Origin: Vermamoeba vermiformis
Taxonomy: Eukaryota > Tubulinea > Echinamoebida
Reading direction: 5' to 3'
DNA: 64,000 nucleotides
NCBI GenBank assembly: GCA_045837725.1
Contig: JBEWZL010000106.1
Span: 21,707 to 85,706, forward strand
In this document: positions 10,969 to 23,600 of the stretch, piece by piece
Position numbering within the stretch: the first letter of the stretch is position 1
How the letters are laid out: each line of letters opens with the position of its first letter
Translations under genes and position numbers: made by a program
Notes under the pieces: model-generated
The model's database searches: none
What the model was told of the DNA's origin: nothing
What the model saw: the letters and a program-made list of their open reading frames with translations, nothing else

Positions 10969-11402
10969 CAATCATTTCTGTTCAGAAAAGGATTAGCTTT
11001 CAAATCCACAAAAATCCGTGATTATCTTTCATAAAATTTATCCGAATCGAATCCACATTATTTAGCATCATTATTAACATTATGAGACCAATTATTTTTG
11101 TTATTTTAATAGATTTGGTTGTACACGATCCACCATAACACAAATAATTTGCATCCATACCTAATAAGAGGACCCGCGGGTGGTCAAATAGTTAAGGTGT
11201 GGTAGCAAACGCTTGGAACTGATACGAAATGAACCAATTAAATTGTTCCGAAACAGTCGGGGACAAAACGTCATAGAGCACACTAAAATTTCATTTCACG
11301 TGGTTAGGGACGACGTATGACAGTTACCAATTAGAATTGCACGCTCCCGACAAGATTCTATTCAATTAAATCACTGTTATGGAAAGAAGAAGAATAGTAT
11401 AT
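10969..11402. other. Intergenic, no gene seen
   Basis: Upstream region of the BTB gene on the minus strand, so it should contain its promoter. I see no ORF or RNA gene. The stretch 11160-11400 is less AT-rich but has no coding frame that I would defend. Confidence 0.35.
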
Positions 11403-11795
11403 TCACGAGAAGGGACGGGATCGGTCATATAACGGGATCCGTTTAGTGCATTCAATGAAATTCAATTCATCCATGGTCTGTTGCATGCACAGTAGTTTGT
11501 ACAAGATATACAGAAGCTGTTTACTGAGTTTTCGGCAACTACTTGCCAAATTTAGTAACGTAAGTGCATTCGATACGCACGGAAGAACCAGATCACCGGA
11601 TAACCTCCTCAAACTGCGGAAATAAATTAATGATACTACCGCGGTCACTCGGTAGTATTAAATTACGATTATGTAATCTCTAATCTCTTTCAGCAGTGTC
11701 GCGCGGGTTGCCAGATAAATCTCGCATTATCTGCCGAAATAATTGATGGGCCCCAGATATTTATCTCCTTTGTGATCTCTACGGCACTCTTTTAA
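11403..11795. other. Coding-like interval with competing readings on both strands
   Basis: Plus reading: ATG at 11455, donor AAC/GTAAGT at 11560, acceptor CTCTTTCAG ending at 11693, stop at 11793-11795. This gives 68 aa with a hydrophobic C-terminus and six Cys. Minus reading: an open frame from about 11640 down to 11403 after a good acceptor (TTTCCGCAG). It encodes helical, Leu-rich sequence such as RKLSKQLLYILYKLLCMQQT, but no upstream exon joins in frame. The DNA is clearly less AT-rich than intergenic DNA here, so some gene is likely. I cannot choose the strand. Confidence 0.35.
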
Positions 11796-11943
11796 GACCA
11801 CCATACTCGAGATTTTGTTCGGGAAACGAAACAAATTTAATTTTTAATGTACACACGCTCAGCTTGCTTCGCCAACAAGACAAAAAGTACGAAGAACGGC
11901 CGACACGCAAAAAAATTCTCGCAAAAAGTATGGTGATGATATA

Positions 11944-14900
11944 TTACTGGTGCACTTCTCTCGTGCTTCGATTTGATTTGTTCTTTGAGCTGCTCGATCC
12001 AGCGGAATCCATAGAAACTTTGGAACCGGATGCTTTCGAATGACGGCTGGAGCGTGAATCTTCGCTCGGAGTACCACTATGCGAGCCAGAGCCCTCTCGT
12101 GCAGAATCTCTCTTAGTGGAAGATCGTTTCTTACGCTGCTAAAAAGTTTATGAGTAAAAGTTTATCCGACAGACTAGTTCACAATGTTTATCCGAAATAA
12201 GGCACTATATAGTGATGTATTTGTGATAAAGTTATTACGGGATTTCTAGCGAGGATCAAATAAATGAAAAAACTTTTGGATCCAGATCTGGATGTGCACG
12301 AAGCTTACCTTAGGACTACGGTCTCGTTCGCTCGAGCCACTCTTAGCACTAACACTGCTTGCGCTCTTCTTTACGACATCCACTTGTGACTCTTTTTTGT
12401 GCATTTCGTGAGCAGATTGAGAGACCTTAACAGGCGTGTTCACCTTGCCGTTGCTATCATGGTCGTTGCTCGACTTCAACTCGTTGTCGTGTTTCAACTC
12501 ATCCAGCGAATCATTGTGATATCCAGAGCTCGAATTATAGCTATTCGTGCTATCTGAAGTCATTTGGTTCGTGGTTGAGGAGTTCGTGGTCGAATCGGTC
12601 GTTGAGGATTGGATCTTGCGTTCTTTGATCTCGCGGAAGATATTCAATATTTCCTCATCACCAATAGTGGTCTGTTGCAATAAAACGATTAAAGATTGTC
12701 CGTGATACTGGCATAATGTAGATCACGTAGATCTCACAAAATTAATACTTGGATTGAAACTATGTCTGATATCATGTTAATATCGCAACTATACGTACCT
12801 TAGCGTTAACTATGAATGGGTGTTCTAATAAATTACGAGCGGTTGGACGTTCTTTTGGATCCATTTTCAGACAGCATGAAACAAAGTCGTTGAACTCCTT
12901 GCTGAATCGACCAGGATTGCTTAATGTCGGTACCTTGCCCTATAATCAAACTCATTAATACAACTTATAAATCGTTAGCATTGCAAGATATCACACCACG
13001 GGCATTTAATTGAAAAAAAGATTCGATCTGCTCCGCATTAAAAGATGAAAATAATACAGAAATTAAGAATGGCTATATAAGGTTATTTGACGCACCTGGC
13101 TAATGCCTAACATGATTGCATAGGGATTAGTGTCCTTGAATGGAGTAGACTTTTCGGCCAATTCAATAGCGGTGATTCCGAGGGACCAAATATCCGCCTT
13201 TTGGTTATAGCCCTCCTCTTTGAATATTTCTGGCGCCATCCAGCTAAAAATAGAAACGTAAATTTGATGATTCAGCAGAAAACTCCGGATAACATAAAAA
13301 ACCAATCAACGGAACATTAAGATTGTCTTATATGTCTATTATAGTCACGTTACTTACCTAGGAGTACCAACAATCGTATTTTTCAATTTATCTTCGATGA
13401 GTTTGCTGGCAATGCTGAAATCGGCTATAATTAAAGTTTAGTATTGTGTACTTTGACCAGTAAATTGCAACGTACCAATCTTAATTTTAGCATATGACGT
13501 TAACAATAAGTTGGCCGCTTTGACGTCACGATGGATCTTGCCGTTTTCGTGGATGTATGCTAAACCGGACAAAACTTGAATCAAGATAGTAGCAAGTGCG
13601 TTCTCGGATAACATCTTATTCGTCTTCTTTAAGAACGAGTCAATAGCACCTCCCTTGCAATACTCCATTACAATCTGAAATCACGCAGTTAGCAAAAGAA
13701 CGGAGCTGCATTTAACCAAATAAGGTAAAATTTCGCGTTTACACCCCCAATAAAAACATTTGCAAAGCATGCTTAAAGAAATGAAACGGTTAGTATAACA
13801 CATACCCAGTGCGTATTCTCGTGCTGGTAACATCCATAATATTGGATCACGTTTGGATGTGCCATTGCTTTCAATAGCTCGACTTCGTTTACCAAGCCAT
13901 CAAATGAAGAATGAAGGATCTTAACAGCAACAAGGTGGTTATTAGCCTTGAATCGTGCCTTATGTACGCGTCCATAAGCCCTACAAATAGATTTTTAATA
14001 AATCTAAAAATAGCCCGTAAAATTCTCTCGATCTAATGAAAACCGCCATGGCGGAAGAATACGTACCCTGTTCCAAGGAGCCTTCCTAATATGAACAACT
14101 TGGTTGGGTTTGCTGAGAATACCAAAGCTCCTTTTCTATTTTTAGTAAAGAATATGGTTAGCAATTTTATATTCACTGAACGTGGCACAGATCCACGGGC
14201 AATTGTTCGTTTTCCGATAAGCTCCGCGTGTTCCAATTACTTAACGTTATAGCAACAATACTTACAGGTCAAGCTCGCCACGTAATAACTTGTTCTCAGT
14301 TTCCAACATCCGCAATCGTTCTTTCAGCTGCGTAATATCTTCATCACCTACATCCGAGCTCGAACCTTCTATCTGCTGTCGAGGTTATAAATAAGAAGAG
14401 TTGAATAATTAATCTATTGGAGTTCAAAAAAGAATTTCGGATCTTTTTCAAAAAAGCAATCGGAGATTTGTAAGATCTCTTAGTTGATCTTATTCAGCTT
14501 TCAAATGCATATATTCGTATTAAAGAGTATTTGTCCGATCGTTGGTACCTTTTTTTGTTGTCTAAAAGTGGCGATAAAGGTCGTTTGGCCTTCTTTGTTA
14601 AGCTCTCCCAACGAGATCTCGACTAATTAATAAATTCATCGTTAGTATTGCACAGAATAGTACGTTTACGATGAATAATCTTTTTAGTATGCGAAAATCG
14701 ACACATTCAGTGAACAATATCTTCCAGATCCGATCAGATCAAAAATTATTTTGAACTTACCATCCAGAGGATTGCCATCTTTGTGCTTTCCTCGGACTAT
14801 ACGCCTAATACCAATAAGCCTACGCTCGCCAGTTCGATGGTAGTTGTCGATCCAACGGTCATGCCTACAATTTGCAAGGATTAGAATAAAAGTTAAAAAT

Positions 14901-15751
14901 TGTGTTTAGCACATCCGCAGAAAATTTGGCAACAAAATCAAGTGCCAAACTAATCGTTGTAATTATGATAATACTATCGTGCTTACTTTCTCGCTAAATC
15001 ATCAACCATTAGCTCTTTTACGTTTTGACCCACCATCTCGCTCTTTTTGTAACTAGTAAATACGCATTAATTCCGTTACCGTTGATTACGGGCTATTTAT
15101 GCAACATATAAACGCTATTTATCGTGCTTACCCGAAGAGTTGTTCAGCTGCCGCGTTGAATCCAATAATCGTTCCTTCGCGATTACTCATAACAACCGCA
15201 TCATTAATGTTCTCGAGCGTATCTTCGATAGAAAGGCTTTGCGTGCACCCAGCAGTCTATAATATTCGCAAGTTAATATAATTTTGAGATTGATTATCAG
15301 ATCCGAACCAGAAAAGTAAAAATAAGAATTACGCAAATAAGACTAGATCTGAAGCGCTAATCATGACTGAATTGTAAAATTATATATTTAGCTTTAAATA
15401 AAGCAAATAAGGTTAATAATAGGCCGTGAAATCAACCCCGGCCCCGATAAATTAATATTTAATTCTCGTTCTTACTTGAATAGTCCGGATCCATCGCTCA
15501 ACCTCCTCTTTGCTTTTGCATTGGAAGAATATAAACTGCTTAGATTTGCCGAATATACCAAAGCTGTACTGTTTTTTGGTCAATCTCTCGGCATCTTGCA
15601 CTACCGTATCATTGAGCGTGATAGTTTGCTTAGGCTTGCGTGCGTCGTGTCGTGAATATATTTTGAGCTCATGTCCTTCCAATCTGACGTAGACTGTCTT
15701 CCATTTGCCCCAGACACCTTTTTTCTCTAGATATCCTTCCAGTTTCTCCAT
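11944..15751 (-). CDS. PH-PAS-STE20-like protein kinase (14 exons, 702 aa)
   Basis: Fourteen exons from 15476-15751 to 11944-12138 sum exactly to 703 codons, so the domains belong to one protein. Residues 1-92 are a PH domain (start MEKLEGYLEKKGVWGKWK, closing Trp in VERWIRTIQ), which binds phosphoinositides or partners. Residues of about 95-225 are a PAS sensor domain (NINDAVVMSNREGTIIGFN, AAAEQLFGY, then GQTTFIATFR). A short coiled coil (ITQLKERLRMLETENKLLRG) precedes the kinase at about 280-560: GRLLGTGAYGRVHKA, the ATP Lys in VAVK, HRDVKAANLL, WMAPE and DIWSLGITAIELA, all STE20-type. The metal-binding loop reads DFS instead of DFG. The tail is Ser/Thr-rich and basic. The PAS suggests a ligand- or redox-gated kinase; that is inference. 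The start is the only ATG before the PH domain. Confidence 0.9.
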
Positions 15752-16727
15752 CTGGCTCTAACAAGGCTTCAACTATATTACTACAAATATATTATATGTA
15801 CATAAACTATAAAATGGTGTGAAGCCTGTTGTGGTCGTCGAAGAAGGGCAAAAATAGTATACCGAGTGGAGAAAATTTTGTGCCGCTTGCCCGAGGATAG
15901 AAATTCACCACGTGGCTCGGATCACGTACGCCGCAGGACGGCGCTGAATGGACAGACTCGTGAAATATAAACCAAATGTCAAGGTAGAATGTGTGCGTCA
16001 GATTCGAGAGTAGCAAATGTAAGATGAGCGAGCTTCAGGGCAGAACTATTGGACCAAACAAATCTTGACTAGTAATTTGAGACTACTTGCTAGTAATTTC
16101 TATCGTGAAATTGCAAAATAAGCTGCTGTAACAGCATTATAATCAATTTTTCGGTATTATTCGATGCGTAAATCCTAAAAACTCGTTCGCGCGACTTAAA
16201 TTCCATTTCCTTTAGCCTAAACAAGCCGTGGCAATGTATAATTACGTAGGTATGCTTCATATTGAATTCCGCGCCTCCGTGCTCATCTCAAATGCAACGG
16301 CTGGCTGCATCGGGACCCTTCTTACTGGGCTCGTGTTTGTGGCCATAAATCTAAATTAGGCAATCGGATGGTGTCTTATGTAATGTGCGCGGTCTGGTGT
16401 TTGTCTCCAAGCTCGTGATAATTAGCCCAAACAAGGCAACAAACCTAAATTGTCTTGAAACGGTCGTTTTTGTTATTACTCGCACAGATCACCAGCAAAC
16501 ACATAACGTGCTCGTGTATTTATAGCACGTATTTAATATACAACAGATTAGTTAGGCCCTTAGAAACAGCTAGTCCGTTACGAATCAAAAAAAACCGCCA
16601 AGCGATTCAGATTCGATAGTATCAAGCTCAATACGGATTACTATAGACGATTGGATTGATATATATTTGCATTTGGATGATTTAGTGCAATCACTATTAT
16701 AAAACAACGCAGACAGAATAAGATAAA
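15752..16727. promoter_or_regulatory. Divergent intergenic region between two kinase genes
   Basis: Nearly 1 kb separates the starts of the PH-PAS-STE20 kinase and the STK32-like kinase, so both promoters should lie here. Apart from the small ORF at 16234-16359, listed separately, I find no gene. The minus-strand open frame at 15807-16016 looks like chance. Confidence 0.4.
16234..16359 (+). CDS. Possible 41-aa small membrane protein (uncertain)
   Basis: A complete ATG-to-TAG ORF of 42 codons lies in a patch less AT-rich than the rest of this spacer. It would encode a short protein starting MYNYVGMLHIEFRASVLI, with one hydrophobic segment (GCIGTLLTGLVFVAINLN) at the C-terminus. No homologue is recognised. 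It could instead be an upstream ORF in the leader of the kinase gene at 16728. Confidence 0.28.
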   Translation: MYNYVGMLHIEFRASVLISNATAGCIGTLLTGLVFVAINLN

Positions 16728-19492
16728 ATGGGCTGTGTAAAATCTAAAGAGACAGTTGCTTTGGATCCAGTTCATGGTAATATATTATAGACGTATATAT
16801 GCATTTAATGGGACATTGTTGCCAGCTTAATAATAGTTTGCATACGAGAAAATTTAATTTAGTTTTGTATTTTAGTGGATGGCCACGCGATTTTTAACGG
16901 CTAATTTGATTCATATTGTAATTATAATATTATAAAATACCCATAATAATTCACAAAAAACTCATAATGCTGGCCAATCAATGGAAATTCAAAATTAAAT
17001 TTTTCATTGATGCGTTAATTTGACACTAACGTCCTTATTAAATATTAGTAACGCTCGATCATTTCGAAAAGCTACGAGTCGTTGGCAAAGGAGCGTTCGG
17101 CAAGGTAAGCAATCTCATCTTCCCTATCTTTAATGGCGAATCTGCTTTTAGCCCGGCTAATGACATTTGACGTCTATAAAAAATTATATTCATAGGCCCG
17201 AAAATGCTATAATCTCAAATCCTTATTTCTATCTCGTTAGGAGTACCTCCAGGCCTAAAAATTACTGCATTTTTCCTTTGCACTAATTTTATCTTTAATT
17301 AACGCCGTTTTGAAATTTCTAAATGCTGAATCTGCTCATCTAGGTCCACGCCGTTCAACGACGCGATAAGAAAGTGTTATATGCTATGAAAGTGCTCGAT
17401 AAACAAGAGCTGATTAATAAGAAGATGGTTTCAAGCGTTTTACGTGAACGAGAATTTTTGGCCCGAATCTCGTACCCGCTCATCGTTAACTTGTGCTATG
17501 CTTTCCAAACAGGTACGTACCGACATAATTATAGCCGTGTATCTCATTAACGCTTCATTTTGCGCAGAGGCGGAGTTGCTAATGATTGTCGATCTGATGC
17601 TCGGCGGTGCACTTCGTTATCATTTAAACCACGACAAACACTTCAGTGAGGATAGGTGCAGGTTCTACGTGGCCCAGACGGCACTCTCATTACACTACTT
17701 GCATCGTAGAGGATTAGTGCACCGAGATATAAAACCAGACAATTTGCTTTTGGATGCGGAAGGTAAGCAAAAAAAAATTAAAAATAATATAAGACGGTAG
17801 ATCTGTGGCGAATAATTGCTGCGGAACTATACGTACTATTAGATCGTTTTATTTTCGAAGTCGTTCAAATGTTCGCTTGCCTAAAGTAGCAATTTTATGG
17901 GTCTGAAATTTTCTTATGCCTAAAGCGGATCTGATTAATTAAGAACGAGCTAGTTACTGAGATAATAATACTGTCTTATATTGCGATCGTATTTAATAAT
18001 ATTTTTTTATAACGGCTAGCTCGGATATGATATTCAGGCCAGATCAAGCCTTTTAAAATTATTATTGATTCAATTTAATTATATTTTCGAATCGGAAGGA
18101 CTCGCTACGCTTCTTATGAATATATGACGCATTATAATAATTGTTTTGTATTAATAGGTAATTGCCACGTTACCGATTTCAACCTTTCAATCGAAGTGCC
18201 TAAAGGAGGTCTACGAGGGACTGCAGGAACAAGAAATTATATTGGTACGTGCAATATACATATATGTGGCATATATAGCCATTTGGAATAGTAAACAAGA
18301 CTAACAGTTCGTTTTTTTGTCGATCAGCTCCCGAGATCCTGAACCGCAAGCCTTATGGTTTCTCAGTTGATTGGTTCTCGCTGGGCGTGTTATTATATGA
18401 AATGTTTACAGGACGGGTAAGTATTAGATACCTGTATATAAGCATATTCACACGCGCTACATTCATTTCGAAAACTTGGCTCGTGCAAATCTGCTCCGTT
18501 ACGAAATTATTTCGCTGAAAATGCCGTACTATATGATGATAGTACTAATATTATGTTATTTAGTTGCCATTTAGCCAAAGAAAGGATGAAAAAGAGTTCA
18601 AATTCGATACAGATGAGTTGTACTTGCCGAGCTCCACTTCAAAGGGCTTGAAACAAGTATTGTTTGGCGTAAGTTAATATAAATATCCATGATATATATT
18701 CAATGCTTATATAATATTATTACAGTTATTGGAGCAAGATCCGGCTAAGCGGTTCAATTTTGAAACTTTAAAACAACAAGAATGGTTTGAAGGACTCAAT
18801 TGGGAGGACCTAGAGAATAAGAGAATTAAGCCGCCATTCCAACCCGATCAAGTAAGCACTTTTTTTACTGATTTTTCGTTTTGAAACGGATCCAGTACGC
18901 GCTGGGCATAAATTTAATTATTAATTTATTTTCTTTGAAATTATAATCGGGATGGCATCGCAAGTATTATTGGCGATTTTTAGAAATTATTTGAAATATT
19001 TTTACGCATTACTAAGCGAATTTTGTCGTGGATCCGCGTACCGTACTTTGAGTCCCTAATTCTTATTTGTTAATTCAGAAACACGCCAACTTTGACGGTA
19101 CATTTGACTTGGACGAGCAGTTCGAGACTAAGAAGAAGAAGGTAGCTGTAACAGCTGAGCTGGACGAGCAATTCAAGGGCTGGGACTACAACCCTGAAGT
19201 CGACGGCAAGAAGACTCCCAGACCATTGCTTACCTCTGAGAATAGCACCGATGACATCATCAACGCACCTACAGTAGGCAATTTCGATATGAGCAATCCT
19301 GGTACAGTTCAGTGGCCGGAAACGGATGCGGAAGATGCGCAGATGACGAGCGAATCTGAAGGAAAAAAGAAAGCTAATGGCCAGAATGGTAAAGCCCAAG
19401 CCAATGGAAATGGAAACTCGCAGAGTTCAGTCAGCGAGAGCTCCTCCTCTGGATCTGACTCTGGCTCCGAATCTCCTGTCGAAAACAAATAG
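16728..19492 (+). CDS. STK32 (YANK)-like AGC kinase (9 exons, 429 aa)
   Basis: Nine exons (16728-16776, 17049-17104, 17344-17512, 17568-17762, 18158-18244, 18328-18416, 18564-18668, 18726-18851, 19079-19492) sum to 430 codons. The N-terminus MGCVKSKE is a textbook N-myristoylation site with a Cys for palmitoylation, so membrane attachment is likely. The kinase has [48 protein letters not shown] in place of DFG (normal for the STK32 family), AGTRNYIAPEIL and [12 protein letters not shown]. After the kinase, [15 protein letters not shown] parallels the STK32 C-terminal motif, and ELDEQF occurs again just after. The rest is an acidic, Ser- and Asn/Gln-rich tail. Substrates are unknown. It is divergent from the PH-PAS kinase but probably unrelated in function. 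Confidence 0.92.
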
Positions 19493-20033
19493 AAGATAGA
19501 AAGACAAAAACCCAAGTGGCGAGGCTTCATCACTTCGTCATAATGTAATTGAATTAACTTATTTATAAGTAAGTAGCTAATCATAATAACAAGATCTTGC
19601 CTTCAAAAGTTAGAAATTTAATTGTTAACTCCGTTACACAAATCTGCATTAAATACCAAATCAAATCTCGTTAATATATTTAATTAAATACGATTAATTA
19701 ATGCCTTCCCAAGCCAAACAGTTTCAGTTATTAACGGATTTGTTTATCGTAGATTCGCGAATATCGTCAAGAAAGAAAAAAAATCAATAACTAGAGCTCT
19801 AGTAATATCTGATAATGCATGTATTATACGTTAGAATAAAAACCCTTTATTTATGATTTAAGGGAGTGCATAACGACTAAGAGAACGATCCAGATCCTTA
19901 CAAATACAATAGTTCCGTTGGTACGATATCGGAGTGATTTGTGCTATTATTGTATCATTGTATTACGGCAGAAGCTGCATCGTGTTGGTGAATACGTAAA
20001 ATTTGAATACAACGAGCAAATTTGGCAAGTCTT
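19493..20033. other. Convergent spacer, little seen
   Basis: 3' flank of the STK32-like gene, AT-rich up to about 19900. From 19918 the base composition changes and open frames appear on both strands; see the entry at 20034-20316. Confidence 0.35.
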
Positions 20034-20316
20034 TCACCACGATGGTGTTTTGAACTTGAAATTTCTGGTTATTCTCTGTGGCCTGTTGGTGATGCACAGA
20101 AGTGGAATATCTTGGGGTACTTTGCGTCGCTCAGCCTTGATTAGTTCCAGAGTGACTGGTGTGCTTCTATGTAATGTAGTGCTCGTAGTGGGTGTGAAGA
20201 TGGTAGGGGGAAAGTTTTGGGGGTTTTTTTTCTTTTTTTTTTGGGTTTACCAGGTTTGCCAGTGTGTTTCACTTGAATGGCCAAAGGAATTGACTTACTA
20301 GTGTAGATGGCAACAT
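20034..20316 (-). CDS. Possible two-exon 71-aa protein; overlapping plus-strand ORF is the alternative
   Basis: Minus reading: ATG at 20316, six codons, donor GTAAGTC at 20298, a 67-nt intron ending in an A-rich tract plus AG at 20232, then 65 codons to TGA at 20034. The second exon starts KKNPQNFPPTIFTPTTS and goes on through VTLELIKAERRKVPQ to a basic, aromatic end. The acceptor is poor because it lacks a pyrimidine tract. A one-base slip in the A10-G-A8 run would join a longer upstream frame instead. Plus reading: an unbroken 127-codon ORF at 19918-20301, Val- and Gly-rich. Base composition differs from the surrounding spacer, so a gene of some kind is likely, but strand and structure are unsettled. 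Confidence 0.33.
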
Positions 20317-20642
20317 CCCACGAAGGCTTTATCACCGTTTCTTAGAACGGCATGCGATTTAGGCTGTAACGAATTACACAGGTGAAACTTACGTAATTTT
20401 TACACACCCGTGTACAGAGTAATGTATTGCACGTGCACGGCAGAGCACCACCGTGTAATTAGAAATAGACCTTAGTTTATTTCGAATAGGCATACGGACA
20501 GGCGCTCAAACATTCTCAATCACCAATGCTATTGCTTGGTATCAATCTGGACAGACTAGAGAAGTTTTTGGCTTGTGCCGTACAAAAAAACAGTCCGCTT
20601 ACTAGTTACAAATGCACACGTTTTATTTACTCGGAGCTTCTT
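20317..20642. other. Spacer between the uncertain small gene and allantoinase
   Basis: No gene seen. The region includes the allantoinase 3' flank. Sequences around 20380-20450 contain partly inverted copies of CACACCCGTGTA and CACGTGCACG, without a convincing stem. Confidence 0.35.
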
Positions 20643-23600
20643 CTAGTTCGAGCCCTGAGAGACAGGACGGAAAGGCTTGGTCCATTCACCGACTGGTTTC
20701 TCAGTGGTGTACTGACCTTCTTTGTAAATCAATTGACCGCGCAACCAAGTCTGTTTAACCACGCCGCGCAGCTTCTCGTTGACGTACGGGCTGACTTTGT
20801 TTTTGAACTGCAAATCTGTTGGTGCCACAGTCCATTCCTCCTCGGGGTCCCAAATCACGAAATCCGCGTCTTTGCCGATAGAGATACTTCCTAATTAGGA
20901 AATAACGTCAGAAAGGTGCTCACTAACACCAACAAAAATTTCACGTGCAAAAATTTCCAAGTCAAAATATGGTTAGGGTGACACTTTGACGACACGCCGG
21001 TCTGATCTATTGCCAAATATGGTAATAAATTACCTTTTGTTTGATCAAGTTTGACGAGCTCAGCAGTTTGTAGTGACATCCATCGTGCCAGTTGATTAAT
21101 AGAGCAGCCTCGTTCGCTTGCACGAGTCCACACAGCAGGCAAGCCGAGTTGCAACGAAGCAATGCCACCCCACGCAGACATCAAATCACCGCTGTCTAAC
21201 TTCTTCAACTCAGGCACGCAAGGTGAGTGGTCTGAAATAACTTGAGTGATGACACCTGTCAAACAATATGTTAGAATAGTTGAACAATTGCGGTCCGATC
21301 CGGATCTAGCCGAAAAAATTGACACGTGTCATTTGCGCTGAATAATTGATGCATCGTAGTGCGAATAGACCTTTCGGATTACGAGCCGATAATACGATTT
21401 GAATGCAGGCATGTAATTGTGATGCCAGATCTAAGTGCCTTTCATGAATTACCTTCTTTAAGTGCGTTCCACAACTTTTCTCTGTTTTCCTTTTCACGAA
21501 TAGGAGGACAGCATTTGAAGACTGGCGCACTGTCAGGGATCTGTAAAATAAGTATTAGAATCAAAGCGCGATCTGGTATCGGAAAGATTTCATGAAATTT
21601 TGATTCGGTTCGTGAAACAAAGTATCTAGCTAATTTTAGCGCGGTCTTCAGAAAAATCTTGATTGTTCCGCGGATACTGTCGTTCGGAAAATCGCTCCGA
21701 TGACCCGATAATCTTCAAGTCATTCCAAATATAGCTATTTCCAAACACAGTAATTGCAATAATAGTGCGGATGATGACTTACGGTTTCAGAAGCAAAATA
21801 CAAGTAATGGAAAGTAGTCTCAGCAGTGATATTAACACCAGTAGCCTTAGCACGACGAATCATGTGCACGGCGTCAGATGAAGACAAGTGCACGATGTGG
21901 CAGTGTTGACCGTACTCTTTGCTCACGTCAATCACGGTCTTGATCGCTTCATTCTCGAACTCGCGCGGTCTGCTGTTCAAGAAGGTCGAGTACTTTGTGG
22001 GCTCCTTAAAATCAATTAATTAGCATAAAAATCGATAGTAGGTCCCGGGAACTATAGTCTATATTAATATCATTGTTCTAAAATTAAATACAATCGTAAA
22101 ATTTCCGCGTCAACAAGACGGATCAGATCCATCAAATTTTCCATATAATTTTGTGCGAGCAATAAAATATAATACAATAATTTTAACTATTTAGTACTAT
22201 GTAATTATACTATTAATAATATTGGTATTAAATTGGACTTACCTCGTGAGCGTGAGGTTTGGCCGAGTGACAGGTGTCAACTTCAGCGTGGAACATGTAC
22301 ACGACTGCAAATAAGACAAGGTTAATATACGCTCGAATAGTATCTAGCCGAGGGCTGGGAGATATTATGATGAAATTTACCTGAACGACCGGTCTTGGCT
22401 TCGTGCTCCTTCAACGTCTTGCACGCGAGTTTGATTTGATCTGTTGTCACGTGTGGGAACTCATCCAAGCCACTATAGCACAATAAAAACAACATCAATA
22501 CCGAAAATAACATAGTAGTGCATATATAAGTCGTTCATCGGCAAAGCAGATCTTGATCGGATCCGCTCCGAAAAAATTTAAGGTGGTTCATATTACATAC
22601 AATATTATAGTAGTGTAATTAACTAGCAATGGGGGATAAGCGGAATTAAATTTTTAGGGGCTAGAATTGAGCTGCAAATGAAAATTTTCAGTGAAGCGCA
22701 ACACGTACCTGTGAATCATAAAGCACTTGAAGCCGACGACTCCGAGATCGATCATTGGTCCCAATTCTTTTTCGTTGCCGGGCACAATGCCACCCAACAG
22801 TCCGACATCGACCCACAGCTTGTCACGTGTCGAATCGACTTTGATTTTGAGCGCATCCACGGTGGTGGTCACTGGGATGCTGTTCAACGGCATGTCAACA
22901 ATAGTAGTGACACCTCCTATATTAGGCAAGTTTAGTTAGTACGGTGACGCTTTTGAGTAATAAAATTTCCTTTTTAGGAAGTCAGATCTAATAATTTGCT
23001 CACGTAAAAAATTTAACGAGTAAAAAATCCGTAGTTTTGTTATGAGTGTCATTTCATGAATGATAGTTCGTAGTGAGTGTTTGCAAGAATTTATGCAAAG
23101 ATTCGTACCTGCAGCAGCAGCACGTGTTGCGGTTTCAAAGCCTTCCCAAGCAGCTACACAAAAATAATTTTCGTTAGAACTCGTTCCACGCAATAAAAAT
23201 GGTTCATTTGCAATTGACTTCCATATTTAGTATTCGAAGAATAGTTGCAAAGTTTAGTGCTAACGAATTTTTGCAAAGTATTGTTCTTCGATGTTAAAAA
23301 ACGTACTGTTGCCAGGCTCGTTGATGTGCACGTGATTATCGACCAATCCGGGCATGACCACGTGATTTCCAGCGTCAATGATGTGTGCATTAGCGAATTG
23401 AGCTCGAAGTGCATCGCCACTAATATCGGTGACTACATCCATTATGACTCCGCCACTAAAAAGGTAATGTAAAGTTTAGAATAATGGCGTCATAGTTAAT
23501 AATGATAATAGTGTGCGTATATGTATTACGAGAAATTTACTTTGAATAATTTCTGTGTGGGGTAATATAAAATTGAACTTTATTTGGTAAATCCGTCAAA

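Noticed and set aside
15807-16016. 69-codon minus-strand ORF
   Set aside because: No splice context, a mixed hydrophobic/low-complexity translation, and it lies in the kinase promoter region.
20526-20894. 122-codon plus-strand ORF
   Set aside because: Antisense of the last allantoinase exon, whose beta-domain motif is secure.
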